A stretch of 42,826 nucleotides of DNA from Candidatus Zambryskibacteria bacterium RIFCSPHIGHO2_01_FULL_46_25 (lineage in GTDB: Bacteria > Patescibacteriota > Minisyncoccia > Phycocordibacterales > Zambryskibacteraceae). The notes under the pieces were generated by a model that saw only the letters and a list, made by a program, of their open reading frames with translations, was not told where the DNA came from and did not search any database. The position numbers were made by a program, and so were the translations under genes. Positions within the stretch are counted from its first letter, which is position 1, and each line of letters starts with the position of its first letter. The stretch covers positions 1 through 42,826 of the forward strand of contig MHVH01000001.1 in the NCBI GenBank assembly GCA_001825155.1, written 5' to 3'. Of this stretch, positions 27,339 to 36,582 are shown in pieces.

Positions 27339-30300
27339 TAGAATTCGATATTTGTTGCCTTCTTTATTTCCTCCGCATGTTTGGAGAAAAATTCTTTTTC
27401 CGCTTCGGGTACTTCGTAGCGCGCGGTCTCGCCAGGCTTGAGCCCTCTTTCCTTCCTCCAGTCCTGAACAGCGCGCATCGCATCACGCACCCTCCCCTCT
27501 TCTTCGAGTTTCGGAGTAAGAGTTGTATCGAGGCAAACGTCGCCCTCGAGCGCATTGTTTACTACAACTTCTTTCACATTCAATTCATCTTTGATTATTT
27601 CCAGATATTCCGACCCAAGCGCGTCTGTCCTGATCTCGAGCTTGGCGAGCGGCTGACGCACCTTGATACCGGCTTTCGAACGCGCTTCGAGAGCAAGCGA
27701 CACGATTTTTCTCGCCTCTTCCATATTCTCAAGTATTTTCTGGTCAACGCTGCCGGCCTTGGGCCAATCTTCCAAATGCACGCTCTCCTTGCCGCCCTTC
27801 AGGCGTCGGTAGATATCTTCGGCTATGAAGGGCATGACCGGAGCAATCAGTTTGGAGAACTCCTGGAATACATGGCGCGCCGTGCCAAGAGCTTCCTGGT
27901 CTCGAACTTTGAACCTGTCTCTCGAGCGCCTGATATACCAGGTTGAGAGGTCCGAGACAAAATCCTTTATCGGTCTGGTAGCCCGAACCATGTCATATTT
28001 TTCCATAGCTTCCGTAACTTCTCCGATAAGCTGGTCCAACCGCGCCAGAATCCAGCGATCTAGTACATGTTTAGTTTCGAGTTTCGAGTTTCGAGTTTCG
28101 AGCTTACCATCAGCGTACAGTTCGTAGAAGCTGAAAGAATTCCAGAGAATGTTGATAAGCCTATTGTGCACATCTTTGATTTCCTCATCCTTGAAGAGCA
28201 TGTCCTCTGCCTGCATGACAACGGAAGACATGAGGTAATAGCGGAAAGCGTCCGCACCCATACTGTCGATAAGCACCAGAGGGTCAGTATAGTTGCCCTT
28301 CGACTTGCTCATCTTCGAGCCGTCCGCAGCCACGACATTGCCCGTCGTTATCACATTTTTGAAAGCGATGTTGTCGAAGAGGGCTGTCGCTATGGTGTGC
28401 ATGTAGTAGAACCAGGTCCTCGTCTGGGCAATGTACTCCGCCACAAAGTCTCCCGGAAAACGGTTCTCGAATTCTTTCTTATTCTCGAAAGGATAGTGAT
28501 ACTCGGCGAAGGGCATCGAGGCCGACTCCACCCAGCCGTCAATTACTTCCGGAATTCTCTTGAGTGGCTCGCCGTCTTCGGAAATCAATTCGATATCATC
28601 GATATACGGGCGGTGAAGGTCGAGCTCGAAATTTTTATTGTGAGGCAGCGGTACAAAATCAAGTTTCCGAAATTCTCCCGTTTTTATCCACCTGTTGTTG
28701 GGTATAAATTTTTCGGCATTCTCTCCCTCTGTCATCCTCTCAAGCCACCAGATCGGCTCTCCGTGTGATATAACAAGAATTTTCTTGTTCTGATATTTAT
28801 TTTCAATATCGTAGATGAAATCCCCCATCCTGCGTCTTGCTGATGATCCTTCTTCATTCTGACCTATTTCGCGTAGCCTTTCATCGACGACAAAATCTCT
28901 GCCAATTATTTCCGCTGATTCGCGCGCTCGAAGGAAGGGTGAACAGAAAACAAGATCAAATTCTTGCCCCTTAATCTGTTCCACTTCTTGCTTACCCTTC
29001 TCCGTCAAATGATTCTCGGGATCTCCGGTTAAATCAAGAATGTTTTTAACATTGCTCTCTGCCTGCCCGTGTCGCATTACGAAATATTTGTTGCCGGATT
29101 TTTTCGTATGCTTCTTAAGCTCATCTATTGAGCCGATGAGATAAATCTTGCCACTTGCGTCTTTCCAGATTGGCAAAGGAGAAGCCCAATAGCGATTGCG
29201 GGAAATCGTCCAATCAGGCGCATTCTCGACGATGTTCAAGAATCGACCATGCTTCAGGTATTCTGGCACCCAGTTAACCTTCTCGTTGAGTTTAATCATG
29301 CGGTCCTTCACTTTCTGAATGTTAATAAACCAGGAAGTCAGGGCGTTGTAGACAAGCGCCGTGCCGCAACGATGACAGTGCGGGTAGGAGTGGGTATGAT
29401 TCTCACGTTTGAACATTAGACCCCTCTTTTCCAAATCGTCTTTGATTGCTTTTTCCGCTTTTTTGAAATACTGACCGCGAACAAGTTCCGGTGCGGCGTT
29501 ATTGAAGTGACCTTTCTCATCAAGAAGCGGCACTTGAGGCAAATTTTCGCGAAGACCCAACTGGTAGTCATCTTCGCCGTAGAGAATTGCCGTATGAACA
29601 ATGCCGGTGCCATCTTCCGTCGTTACGAAATCAGCCGCGTATACGTGATATGCTTTTGAATCGTCTGTAATTCTATAGAGTGGCTCATACTCAAGACCTA
29701 CAAGCTCCGTACCCTTCATTTCTCGCACAACCTTATAATCATCATTGCCAAACACGGTCTCCAATCGAGCCTTCGCCAAGACAAATCTCACAAGCTCCCC
29801 ATCCCCCATGTCTTTCTTCTCAATCTCGACATAATCAATATCCGGATGAACGGCTAGCGCAACATTGCCTGGCAAGGTCCACGGCGTGGTTGTCCATGCC
29901 AGAAAGGATTTATTCTCTTGTCCCTTGATTCTAAATTCCACCGTAACCGATTCTTCCGTAACGTCCTTGTAGCTGTTATCCATCGCCACTTCCGCCTTGG
30001 CAATCGGCGTCTGGCAATGCGGGCAATACAGGAGCACCTTGCGACCTTCGTAGAGAAGGCCTTTTTTATTTATCTCACTCAAAGCATGCCAAACACTCTC
30101 GATGAACGTGTTGTCCATCGTTTTGTAGGCATTGTCATAATCAACCCAGCGTCCGACACGATCCACATACTGTTTCCACTCACGCACGTAGCGCAGAACG
30201 GAAGAGCGGCAAGCTTCGTTAAATGCTTCTATGCCAAACTTGGATTCGATTTCGAGCTTGTCTTTAATGCCTAGCTCCTTCTCAATCATATTCTCGATCG

Positions 30301-30562
30301 GCAAACCGTGGCAATCCCAGCCCCAGCGGCGACGAACGTGGAATCCTTGCATGGTCTTGTAACGCGGGATGACGTCTTTGATAATCGAGGAAAGCAAACT
30401 TCCCGCATGAGGCAAGCCAGTGGCGAATGGTGGCCCGTCGTAGAAAATAAATTCTTTTTTCCCCTTCGACTGACTCAGGGTCTTCGAGAAAATTTTGTTG
30501 TCTTGCCAGAATTGGAGGATTTTCTCTTCCTTTTGTGCTCTTTCGGACTTCATTTTGGTCAT
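27338..30562 (-). CDS. ileS: Isoleucyl-tRNA synthetase with inserted histidine-phosphatase-like domain
   Basis: YDGPPFATGLPHAGSLLSSIIKDVIPRY, WGWDCHGLPIENMIEKELGI, KMSKSKGNYTDP; insertion contains YFVMRHGQAESN..DLVFCSPFLRARESAEII..ILVISHGEPIWW. ATG at 30562 preferred to TTG at 30610. Confidence 0.93.
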   Translation of the reverse strand: MTKMKSERAQKEEKILQFWQDNKIFSKTLSQSKGKKEFIFYDGPPFATGLPHAGSLLSSIIKDVIPRYKTMQGFHVRRRWGWDCHGLPIENMIEKELGIKDKLEIESKFGIEAFNEACRSSVLRYVREWKQYVDRVGRWVDYDNAYKTMDNTFIESVWHALSEINKKGLLYEGRKVLLYCPHCQTPIAKAEVAMDNSYKDVTEESVTVEFRIKGQENKSFLAWTTTPWTLPGNVALAVHPDIDYVEIEKKDMGDGELVRFVLAKARLETVFGNDDYKVVREMKGTELVGLEYEPLYRITDDSKAYHVYAADFVTTEDGTGIVHTAILYGEDDYQLGLRENLPQVPLLDEKGHFNNAAPELVRGQYFKKAEKAIKDDLEKRGLMFKRENHTHSYPHCHRCGTALVYNALTSWFINIQKVKDRMIKLNEKVNWVPEYLKHGRFLNIVENAPDWTISRNRYWASPLPIWKDASGKIYLIGSIDELKKHTKKSGNKYFVMRHGQAESNVKNILDLTGDPENHLTEKGKQEVEQIKGQEFDLVFCSPFLRARESAEIIGRDFVVDERLREIGQNEEGSSARRRMGDFIYDIENKYQNKKILVISHGEPIWWLERMTEGENAEKFIPNNRWIKTGEFRKLDFVPLPHNKNFELDLHRPYIDDIELISEDGEPLKRIPEVIDGWVESASMPFAEYHYPFENKKEFENRFPGDFVAEYIAQTRTWFYYMHTIATALFDNIAFKNVITTGNVVAADGSKMSKSKGNYTDPLVLIDSMGADAFRYYLMSSVVMQAEDMLFKDEEIKDVHNRLINILWNSFSFYELYADGKLETRNSKLETKHVLDRWILARLDQLIGEVTEAMEKYDMVRATRPIKDFVSDLSTWYIRRSRDRFKVRDQEALGTARHVFQEFSKLIAPVMPFIAEDIYRRLKGGKESVHLEDWPKAGSVDQKILENMEEARKIVSLALEARSKAGIKVRQPLAKLEIRTDALGSEYLEIIKDELNVKEVVVNNALEGDVCLDTTLTPKLEEEGRVRDAMRAVQDWRKERGLKPGETARYEVPEAEKEFFSKHAEEIKKATNIEF

Positions 30563-30593
30563 TCTAACACACTCACTCGTCTGCTCAGTAGTC

Positions 30594-30619
30594 GCCCTCT
30601 CCTTGCTCAAGGAGAGGGC
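30594..30619. repeat. Palindromic element between argS and ileS: gccctctccttg ct caaggagagggc
   Basis: 12-bp perfect arms; similar in style to the tatD element. Confidence 0.85.
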
Positions 30620-30628
30620 TGGGTGAGG

Positions 30629-32203
30629 TTACATCCTCTCCGGCGCTGGAATACCCAGAATATTGAGGCCGTTTTTCATCACTATTTTAAATGCTTCAAC
30701 AATAGCTAGACGATAACCAGATTCTGGAGAACCATCTAAGACCTGCTCGTGCGCGTAGAAATTGTTGAAGCTTGCCGCAAGCTCGGTAAGATAAGTTGTA
30801 ATATAGTTCGGCGCGTATTCCGCCCCAGCTCGCTCCACGATTTCTGGGAATCGGTAGAGCAGACGTTCGATTTCGTGAGTATTTCTTAAGGCCGGGCCTT
30901 GGGAATCGATACTTAAGGTCCGGCCTTGGACTTTCGCTTTCTCCAGTATCGAATTCGCCCTCGCGTGCGCGTACTGGAGATACACTCCAGAATCTCCTTC
31001 AGTAGAAACAGACTTTTCGAAATCAAAGACGATATCGTTCCCTATCGCCTGCCTTAGAATCATGTACTTGATAGCCGCAATAGCCACCTGCTCATCGCCC
31101 TTGGTTCTCTTCTTCACCTCTTCAATGAGCGCCTCGGCGGTGATGACATCTCCAGTTCTCGAAGACATTTTGCCGGACGGTAGCCGTAGCATGCCGTGTG
31201 ACAAGTGCGTTAACTTGCCCTTGAGCTCGGGGAAAACTTCTCCGATTGCCACCTCAACAACATCGAAGAACGCGTCCTGCTCGTTGGCGGTAACAGTTAT
31301 CGATTGACCGAAATTGAATTTCTCCTTCTTTATTTTCGCCAAACCAACCTCCTTGGCCTCATACGTCGGAAGTTTGTCGGAATTGAGAAAAACTCTGGTA
31401 TGAAGTCCGGCCTTCTCGCCCCTAAAGACAGTTGCGCCCTCGCTTTCTTCAAAAACCTTGCCCACGTTTTGCAATACAAGCTCCTTGCCAATCCCGGCGG
31501 CCTCACTCTCGAAGAAATTGAAATCAAATTTTGTATCAAGTTTCTCATAAATTTTCCGGAACTCTTCCATCGACTTCTTTTTGCCTTCTTCGTAGCGAGC
31601 ATTGAGCTCCGGGTCGGATTTATCGTAAACTTTTCTATTTATCTCCTGTATTTCCGCCTTGGCTTGCGGGTCTTCCTCAAAAGCTTTTGCCCCGGCGGCG
31701 TAATCGCCCTTCCATAAAGCCTTGGCTACGTGCATACCGATATCGCCGTGATAGCTTGCGGTCCTTACCTCAGCACCATTGGCCTTGATAATCCGCGCCA
31801 GCGCCTCACCAATGGCATTGTTCATCATATGCCCGATGTGAAAGGCTTTGAAAGGATTCGGCTGGGTGTGTTCAATCATTACCTTGAAACCTTTGGCATG
31901 CTCGCCTCTGCCGAAATTTTCTCCCTTTTCGATAATTTCTTCCAAACTATTTTTGAAAAATTCTCTCGAGAGATAAAAGTTGATAAATCCCGGGCCGGCG
32001 AGCTCAATCCTTTCGATTCCACTTAGCTGTCGGACAGATAAGTAATTATAAATCTCCCTTGCCTTGCCGGTCTTGATACCGGCATTGGTCGAATAGTCCC
32101 CCATCTTCAAATCGGTCGGATGCTCAACGGAAAATTTCGTATCGCTAATTCCAAGCGACACCAAAGTTTCTTGTATTAATTTTTCTAATTTTTCTTTCAT
32201 CAA
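30629..32203 (-). CDS. argS: Arginyl-tRNA synthetase
   Basis: VMIEHTQPNPFKAFHIGHMMNNAIGEALARI, VYLQYAHARANSIL, C-terminal DALR-like FNNFYAHEQVLDG. Confidence 0.95.
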   Translation of the reverse strand: MMKEKLEKLIQETLVSLGISDTKFSVEHPTDLKMGDYSTNAGIKTGKAREIYNYLSVRQLSGIERIELAGPGFINFYLSREFFKNSLEEIIEKGENFGRGEHAKGFKVMIEHTQPNPFKAFHIGHMMNNAIGEALARIIKANGAEVRTASYHGDIGMHVAKALWKGDYAAGAKAFEEDPQAKAEIQEINRKVYDKSDPELNARYEEGKKKSMEEFRKIYEKLDTKFDFNFFESEAAGIGKELVLQNVGKVFEESEGATVFRGEKAGLHTRVFLNSDKLPTYEAKEVGLAKIKKEKFNFGQSITVTANEQDAFFDVVEVAIGEVFPELKGKLTHLSHGMLRLPSGKMSSRTGDVITAEALIEEVKKRTKGDEQVAIAAIKYMILRQAIGNDIVFDFEKSVSTEGDSGVYLQYAHARANSILEKAKVQGRTLSIDSQGPALRNTHEIERLLYRFPEIVERAGAEYAPNYITTYLTELAASFNNFYAHEQVLDGSPESGYRLAIVEAFKIVMKNGLNILGIPAPERM

Positions 32204-32205
32204 AG

Positions 32206-32799
32206 TTATTTCGCCCCGCGCTTGCTCCTAACCCATTTGCCAGTCAGCTTTTGGTGCCACGCATTCGGATTGGTTTTTTGGATTTCATCCCACATTTTCT
32301 TCGCGGTCTTAGTATAGAGCTTCTGGGCCCTGACGTGGGGACGGTGGTCCTTCAGCATCCCTATAGCGGAGGTATCACCGATCTTCGCCAATTCATTCAG
32401 CTCTAGGTCAACGTCCAAATTATCCGCATCTTTAACTATCTTAGCTTCAAGGGATTGTCTTTCATTATATTCCTTGAGAAGAGTGACAGTCTCTTTTTCA
32501 AGCATGGTGTTCTTGAAAATATGCTTCTCGGCCAACTCTTCGTGCCTGGTAACATACTCCCGATGCATGAAAGCGATATCCCCTGCCCTCGATTCGCCAA
32601 GGTCGTGTACCAGGCACATCTTAAGAACCTTTGCCGTGTCGGCTTTCTCCGCCGCGGCGATTATCCACGCGATCATTGTCATTCGGAAAATATGCTCGGC
32701 AATGTTCTGCACTCTTCCAGTCAATACTTGTTGCCAAGCTCTCGGCACATTGCGCAGAGATCCTATCTCGAATAAAAAATCTATATCTCTTTTTGCCAT
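32206..32799 (-). CDS. HD-domain hydrolase (YfbR/5'-deoxynucleotidase-like)
   Basis: RVQNIAEHIFRMTMIAWIIA, MCLVHDLGESRAGDI, KDADNLDVDLEL. Confidence 0.8.
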   Translation of the reverse strand: MAKRDIDFLFEIGSLRNVPRAWQQVLTGRVQNIAEHIFRMTMIAWIIAAAEKADTAKVLKMCLVHDLGESRAGDIAFMHREYVTRHEELAEKHIFKNTMLEKETVTLLKEYNERQSLEAKIVKDADNLDVDLELNELAKIGDTSAIGMLKDHRPHVRAQKLYTKTAKKMWDEIQKTNPNAWHQKLTGKWVRSKRGAK

Positions 32800-32800
32800 A

Positions 32801-33985
32801 TCATTTTCTTAAGACCCTGTTGATCTTTCTCGCAATCTTAATCATATCCTTTTCTTTCTTGCCTCGGGTAGTTTCCGCTGGAGGACCGAGACGAATGCCG
32901 GATGGGTCGAAGGGCGAGCGGGTTTCCCCCGGAATGGTGTTCTTGTTCACGATGATACCAGCCTTCTCGAGTTTAGCTTCCGCCTCTTTCCCAGGAATAC
33001 CCTTGCCTCCCATCCATGTGTCCACCAGAAGCAAGTTCGACTCCGTTCCGCCAGAGACTATGCGCCAGCCCAATCTCGACAATTCTTTTGCGAGCGCCTG
33101 CGAATTTTTTACCACCTGCTTGGCGTATTTCTTGAAGGCCGGAGTAGATGCTTCTTTGAGCGCCACAGCTACGGCCGCAATCTGCCCCAAGTGAGGGCCT
33201 CCCTGCAAACCGGGGAAGATTGCCTTATCTATCAAAACGGAAATATCCTTGTCTCCTATTTTCTTGTCTTTGCGAGAAAAAATAATTGCGCTTCTCGGAC
33301 CACGCAGAGTCTTGTGCGTAGTGGTCGTAACCACATCCGCATATCGAAATGGTGAATTATAGACCCCGCCAGCCACCAGTCCGGCAAAGTGCGACATGTC
33401 TACCATAAAAAAAGCTCCACATGAATCTGCAATTTCACGAAATTTCTTAAAATCAATCATGCGCGGATAAGCAGTGAAGCCCGCCACGATGAGCGCTGGT
33501 TTCTCTTTCTTGGCTAGAGCCTTAAGCGCCTTGTAATCAAGCACTTCGGTTTTCGGGTCAACCCCAAATGGCACTTGCTGCCAAGCCTTGCCCGTCATGG
33601 AAACCTTCTGCCCGTGCGTTAAGTGCCCGCCGGCAGTAAGCGTCATGCCCATAATCTTCCCGCCCATGGGAACGAGCCCCAGATAAACGGCAAGGTTTGC
33701 CGGCGAACCGGAATGGGGTTGGACGTTGACATGCCAAAGCTTTTCGGAGAGCCGAAAAGCTTTCCTCGCTCTCTTTTGGCATAAGATTTCCAATTCGTCG
33801 GTGACAGTATTTCCACCGTAATATCTCTTGTGCGGATATCCTTCGGCGTACTTGTTGTCGAAGATGGAGCCAAGAGCGGTGAGCACGTCCTTCGAGGCAT
33901 AATTCTCGGACGGGATAAGATTTATGACGCCCTTCTGCCTCTTGGTCTCCTTTTCTATTAATCTCTGGATTTCTTTGTCTTTCAT
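32801..33985 (-). CDS. glyA: Serine hydroxymethyltransferase
   Basis: LIPSENYASKDVLTALGS, YAEGYPHKRYYGGN, DVVTTTTHKTLRGPRSAIIF, FPGLQGGPH. Confidence 0.97.
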   Translation of the reverse strand: MKDKEIQRLIEKETKRQKGVINLIPSENYASKDVLTALGSIFDNKYAEGYPHKRYYGGNTVTDELEILCQKRARKAFRLSEKLWHVNVQPHSGSPANLAVYLGLVPMGGKIMGMTLTAGGHLTHGQKVSMTGKAWQQVPFGVDPKTEVLDYKALKALAKKEKPALIVAGFTAYPRMIDFKKFREIADSCGAFFMVDMSHFAGLVAGGVYNSPFRYADVVTTTTHKTLRGPRSAIIFSRKDKKIGDKDISVLIDKAIFPGLQGGPHLGQIAAVAVALKEASTPAFKKYAKQVVKNSQALAKELSRLGWRIVSGGTESNLLLVDTWMGGKGIPGKEAEAKLEKAGIIVNKNTIPGETRSPFDPSGIRLGPPAETTRGKKEKDMIKIARKINRVLRK

Positions 33986-34023
33986 GTTGTATTTTTACGA
34001 CCAATTTTGCCACTTATGGTAGC

Positions 34024-34950
34024 ATGGAGAGCAACATGATGAAACCAGCTTCCGAACGCGTCCCGGACAGCCAGTACCAGAACCTTCTTAGAAACATTTT
34101 AGAAAAGGGTGTGCGCACCCCAAGCCAGCAGGGGGTAGATGCTATCACCCTCATGGCGCCGGGACCTATACGCTTCAAGTTTGAAAACGGGTTCCCTATC
34201 ATCAATGAGCGTAATATGGCGCCCAAAGAATCTGAGAGACTCCCGGTCACCGTCTGGCAACAGGCTATTGGAGAAATCTGCGGCTTTATTAACGGTGCCC
34301 ACACCCAAGAAGAGCTGGAGAAATTCGGCTGCTACTGGTGGAAGTCGTGGGTAACACCGGAGAAATGCGGCAAGCGCGGCCTCGAAACAGGAGACCTTGG
34401 ACCAGGTTCTTATGGAGCAGCCTTCCATGACTTCCCCACTGCCGATGGTGGACATTTCAACCAATTCCAGCACATAGTCGAGCAGATTATCGAGGAGCCT
34501 CAACTTCGCACACACTTCGTATCTCCTTGGATTCCACAGTACATCGGACGAGGCAAAGGCAAACAGCAGAAAGTTGTGGTAGCGCCATGCCACGGCTGGG
34601 TTCACATAAGAATCATCGACAACAAACTTACGCTTCACATGATGCAACGCTCAGGTGACACTCCGGTCGGTGTGCCATCGAACATGGTCCAGTACGCGGC
34701 ACTCACCATGATGCTCGCCCACGTTACCGGCACTGAACCTTATGAATTCATCCACAGCATTTCCGATGCCCACATCTTCGTTGATCAAATACCAGCGGTA
34801 GAAACCATGCTCTCGAGAGAGGCACGACCATTTGCCACCATGACTCTCAATACGGAAAAGAAAAATCTATTTGATTTCCGCAAAGAAGATTTCACTCTCT
34901 CGGATTACAACCCTCATCCGGGCATTGCGGGTATACCTGTTGCTATATGA
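34024..34950 (+). CDS. thyA: Divergent thymidylate synthase
   Basis: NGFPIINERN, GDLGPGSYGAAF, VVVAPCHGWVHIRI (PCH active site), RSGDTPVGVPSNMVQYAALTMMLAHVTG, FIHSISDAHIF. Confidence 0.85.
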   Translation: MESNMMKPASERVPDSQYQNLLRNILEKGVRTPSQQGVDAITLMAPGPIRFKFENGFPIINERNMAPKESERLPVTVWQQAIGEICGFINGAHTQEELEKFGCYWWKSWVTPEKCGKRGLETGDLGPGSYGAAFHDFPTADGGHFNQFQHIVEQIIEEPQLRTHFVSPWIPQYIGRGKGKQQKVVVAPCHGWVHIRIIDNKLTLHMMQRSGDTPVGVPSNMVQYAALTMMLAHVTGTEPYEFIHSISDAHIFVDQIPAVETMLSREARPFATMTLNTEKKNLFDFRKEDFTLSDYNPHPGIAGIPVAI

Positions 34951-35438
34951 TTTCTATTATTGTTGCGATTGCTGACAATGGTGTCATCGGGGACAAAAAT
35001 AGTTTGCCCTGGTACCTGCCGGCAGACCTCAAGCGTTTCGCGGAAATCACCAAACCTCACACGGTAATAATGGGGAGGAAAACTTATGAATCTATAATTT
35101 CACGCCTGGGTAAACCGTTGCCGGAAAGAACAAACATTATCATCACCAGACAAAATGATTTTAAGGCGCTAGGATGCAATGTGGTTAATTCGATAGAAGA
35201 AGCTCTGAAACAGCCGGGTGAGGAAAAATTTGTCATCGGCGGAGAAGAGATATTCAAGATTTGCATGCCATACACGGAAAAACTCTTTATTACCGAGGTC
35301 CATGCGCCAATTGCTGGAGATGTCAAGTTCCCAGAATTTGATAAATCAGAATGGGAAGAAATTTCCCGTGAGGATCACGATAAAGACGAGAAAAATCAGT
35401 ATAATTACAGCTTTGTAATATATGAGCGGAAAAAATAA
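34947..35438 (+). CDS. folA: Dihydrofolate reductase
   Basis: MISIIVAIADNGVIGDKNSLPWYLPADLKRFAEITKPHTVIMGRKTYESI; overlaps the thyA stop by 4 nt. Confidence 0.95.
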   Translation: MISIIVAIADNGVIGDKNSLPWYLPADLKRFAEITKPHTVIMGRKTYESIISRLGKPLPERTNIIITRQNDFKALGCNVVNSIEEALKQPGEEKFVIGGEEIFKICMPYTEKLFITEVHAPIAGDVKFPEFDKSEWEEISREDHDKDEKNQYNYSFVIYERKK

Positions 35439-35919
35439 ACATATCAACCTCTCTGCCGTGAGGAGGGAGGACCAGGCCAAGGTCATGGAAGAAATAGACA
35501 AAGCTAATGAATGCCCTTTCTGCCGTGAGAATTTGGAAAAATATCATAAGAATCCAATCATCAAAGAGGGAAAATTCTGGCTACTGACGAACAATCAGTG
35601 GCCTTATGAAAAAATAAAACATCAACTACTCGCCATTTATAAAACACATATCGAGCACCTAAATGAAATGGAGCCGGAAGCCGGCAAAGAACTTATTGAA
35701 ATGTTTTCCGAGGAAACCAAGAAGAGGAGTATACCCGGTGGCGGACTCGCCATCCGCTTCGGCAAATCGGAAGACGGCAACTATGGCTCGAGTGTGCTTC
35801 ACATCCACGCGCACCTCATTGAGCCCGACCTCAAGACCTTAGCCCCGGATGAAGCTTGGAAATTCAAATTCGGCCAACCGAAAGATTACACAAAGAAGCA
35901 TCGCTCTCAAGAATCCTAG
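35422..35919 (+). CDS. HIT-like protein with CPFC motif
   Basis: ANECPFCRENL and SSVLHIHAHLIEPD. Confidence 0.75.
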   Translation: MSGKNKHINLSAVRREDQAKVMEEIDKANECPFCRENLEKYHKNPIIKEGKFWLLTNNQWPYEKIKHQLLAIYKTHIEHLNEMEPEAGKELIEMFSEETKKRSIPGGGLAIRFGKSEDGNYGSSVLHIHAHLIEPDLKTLAPDEAWKFKFGQPKDYTKKHRSQES

Positions 35920-35922
35920 TAT

Positions 35923-35951
35923 TTGACGCTTGTAGGCAAAAAGCGTATAAA
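35923..35951 (+). promoter_or_regulatory. Sigma70-like promoter TTGACG-N17-TATAAA
   Basis: ttgacg cttgtaggcaaaaagcg tataaa upstream of the 35995 CDS. Confidence 0.65.
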
Positions 35952-35994
35952 GTTTGCCAGACCGTAACACAACTTCCCCAGAAAGAGGTTCAGA

Positions 35995-36570
35995 ATGTCA
36001 GAAGCGACACTCGTCATCGACGGTATCACTGACAGCGGCACTCTCGCCTGTATCGCCCGTGCCCGCACGTACAAGCAGTACTGCCAGATGGTGCGGGACG
36101 CACTCGCGGGTCGCTGTCCGTTCTGCGAACCCGACCCGGAAGTCAACAAGGTTGTTGCCCAGAATACACTTTGGCGGGCCTGGCAAAGCCCATTCCCAGA
36201 GAAAAACACGCTGTACCACTTCATCGTCGTGCCTAAACAGCACCACGTCGACACTCAACAGTTGAACGCTGGTGAAAAACTTGGACTGTTCGACATTCTG
36301 AAGGGACTGAGGGATGCCTACTGCTATCAGAGCCGCGGCATTCTCATCCGCGATGGCGATGCCACCCTCTCGGCTGGCACAATCCAGCATCTCCACGTCC
36401 ACGTGATGGTGCCCGACGGCAAGGGCCGGGTCGAAAGTCCGTTCTACAAGGGAGCGGACGAGGAGGAAGCTGGCATCCGTCGTGCAGTGATCTACGAGAA
36501 ACTGCGACAAGGAACGTTGGTCGACGATCTTTCCCCCGACGAGAAGGAGCTCGTCAAAGGAAGGATTTGA
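35995..36570 (+). CDS. HIT family protein
   Basis: AGRCPFCEPDPE; NTLYHFIVVPKQHHVDT; GTIQHLHVHVMVPDGKGRVES; SD aaagagg. Confidence 0.85.
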   Translation: MSEATLVIDGITDSGTLACIARARTYKQYCQMVRDALAGRCPFCEPDPEVNKVVAQNTLWRAWQSPFPEKNTLYHFIVVPKQHHVDTQQLNAGEKLGLFDILKGLRDAYCYQSRGILIRDGDATLSAGTIQHLHVHVMVPDGKGRVESPFYKGADEEEAGIRRAVIYEKLRQGTLVDDLSPDEKELVKGRI

Positions 36571-36582
36571 CCGACGGAAGAA

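Noticed and set aside
28074-28101. gtttcga tandem repeat as CRISPR
   Set aside because: 7-bp units without spacers, inside ileS.
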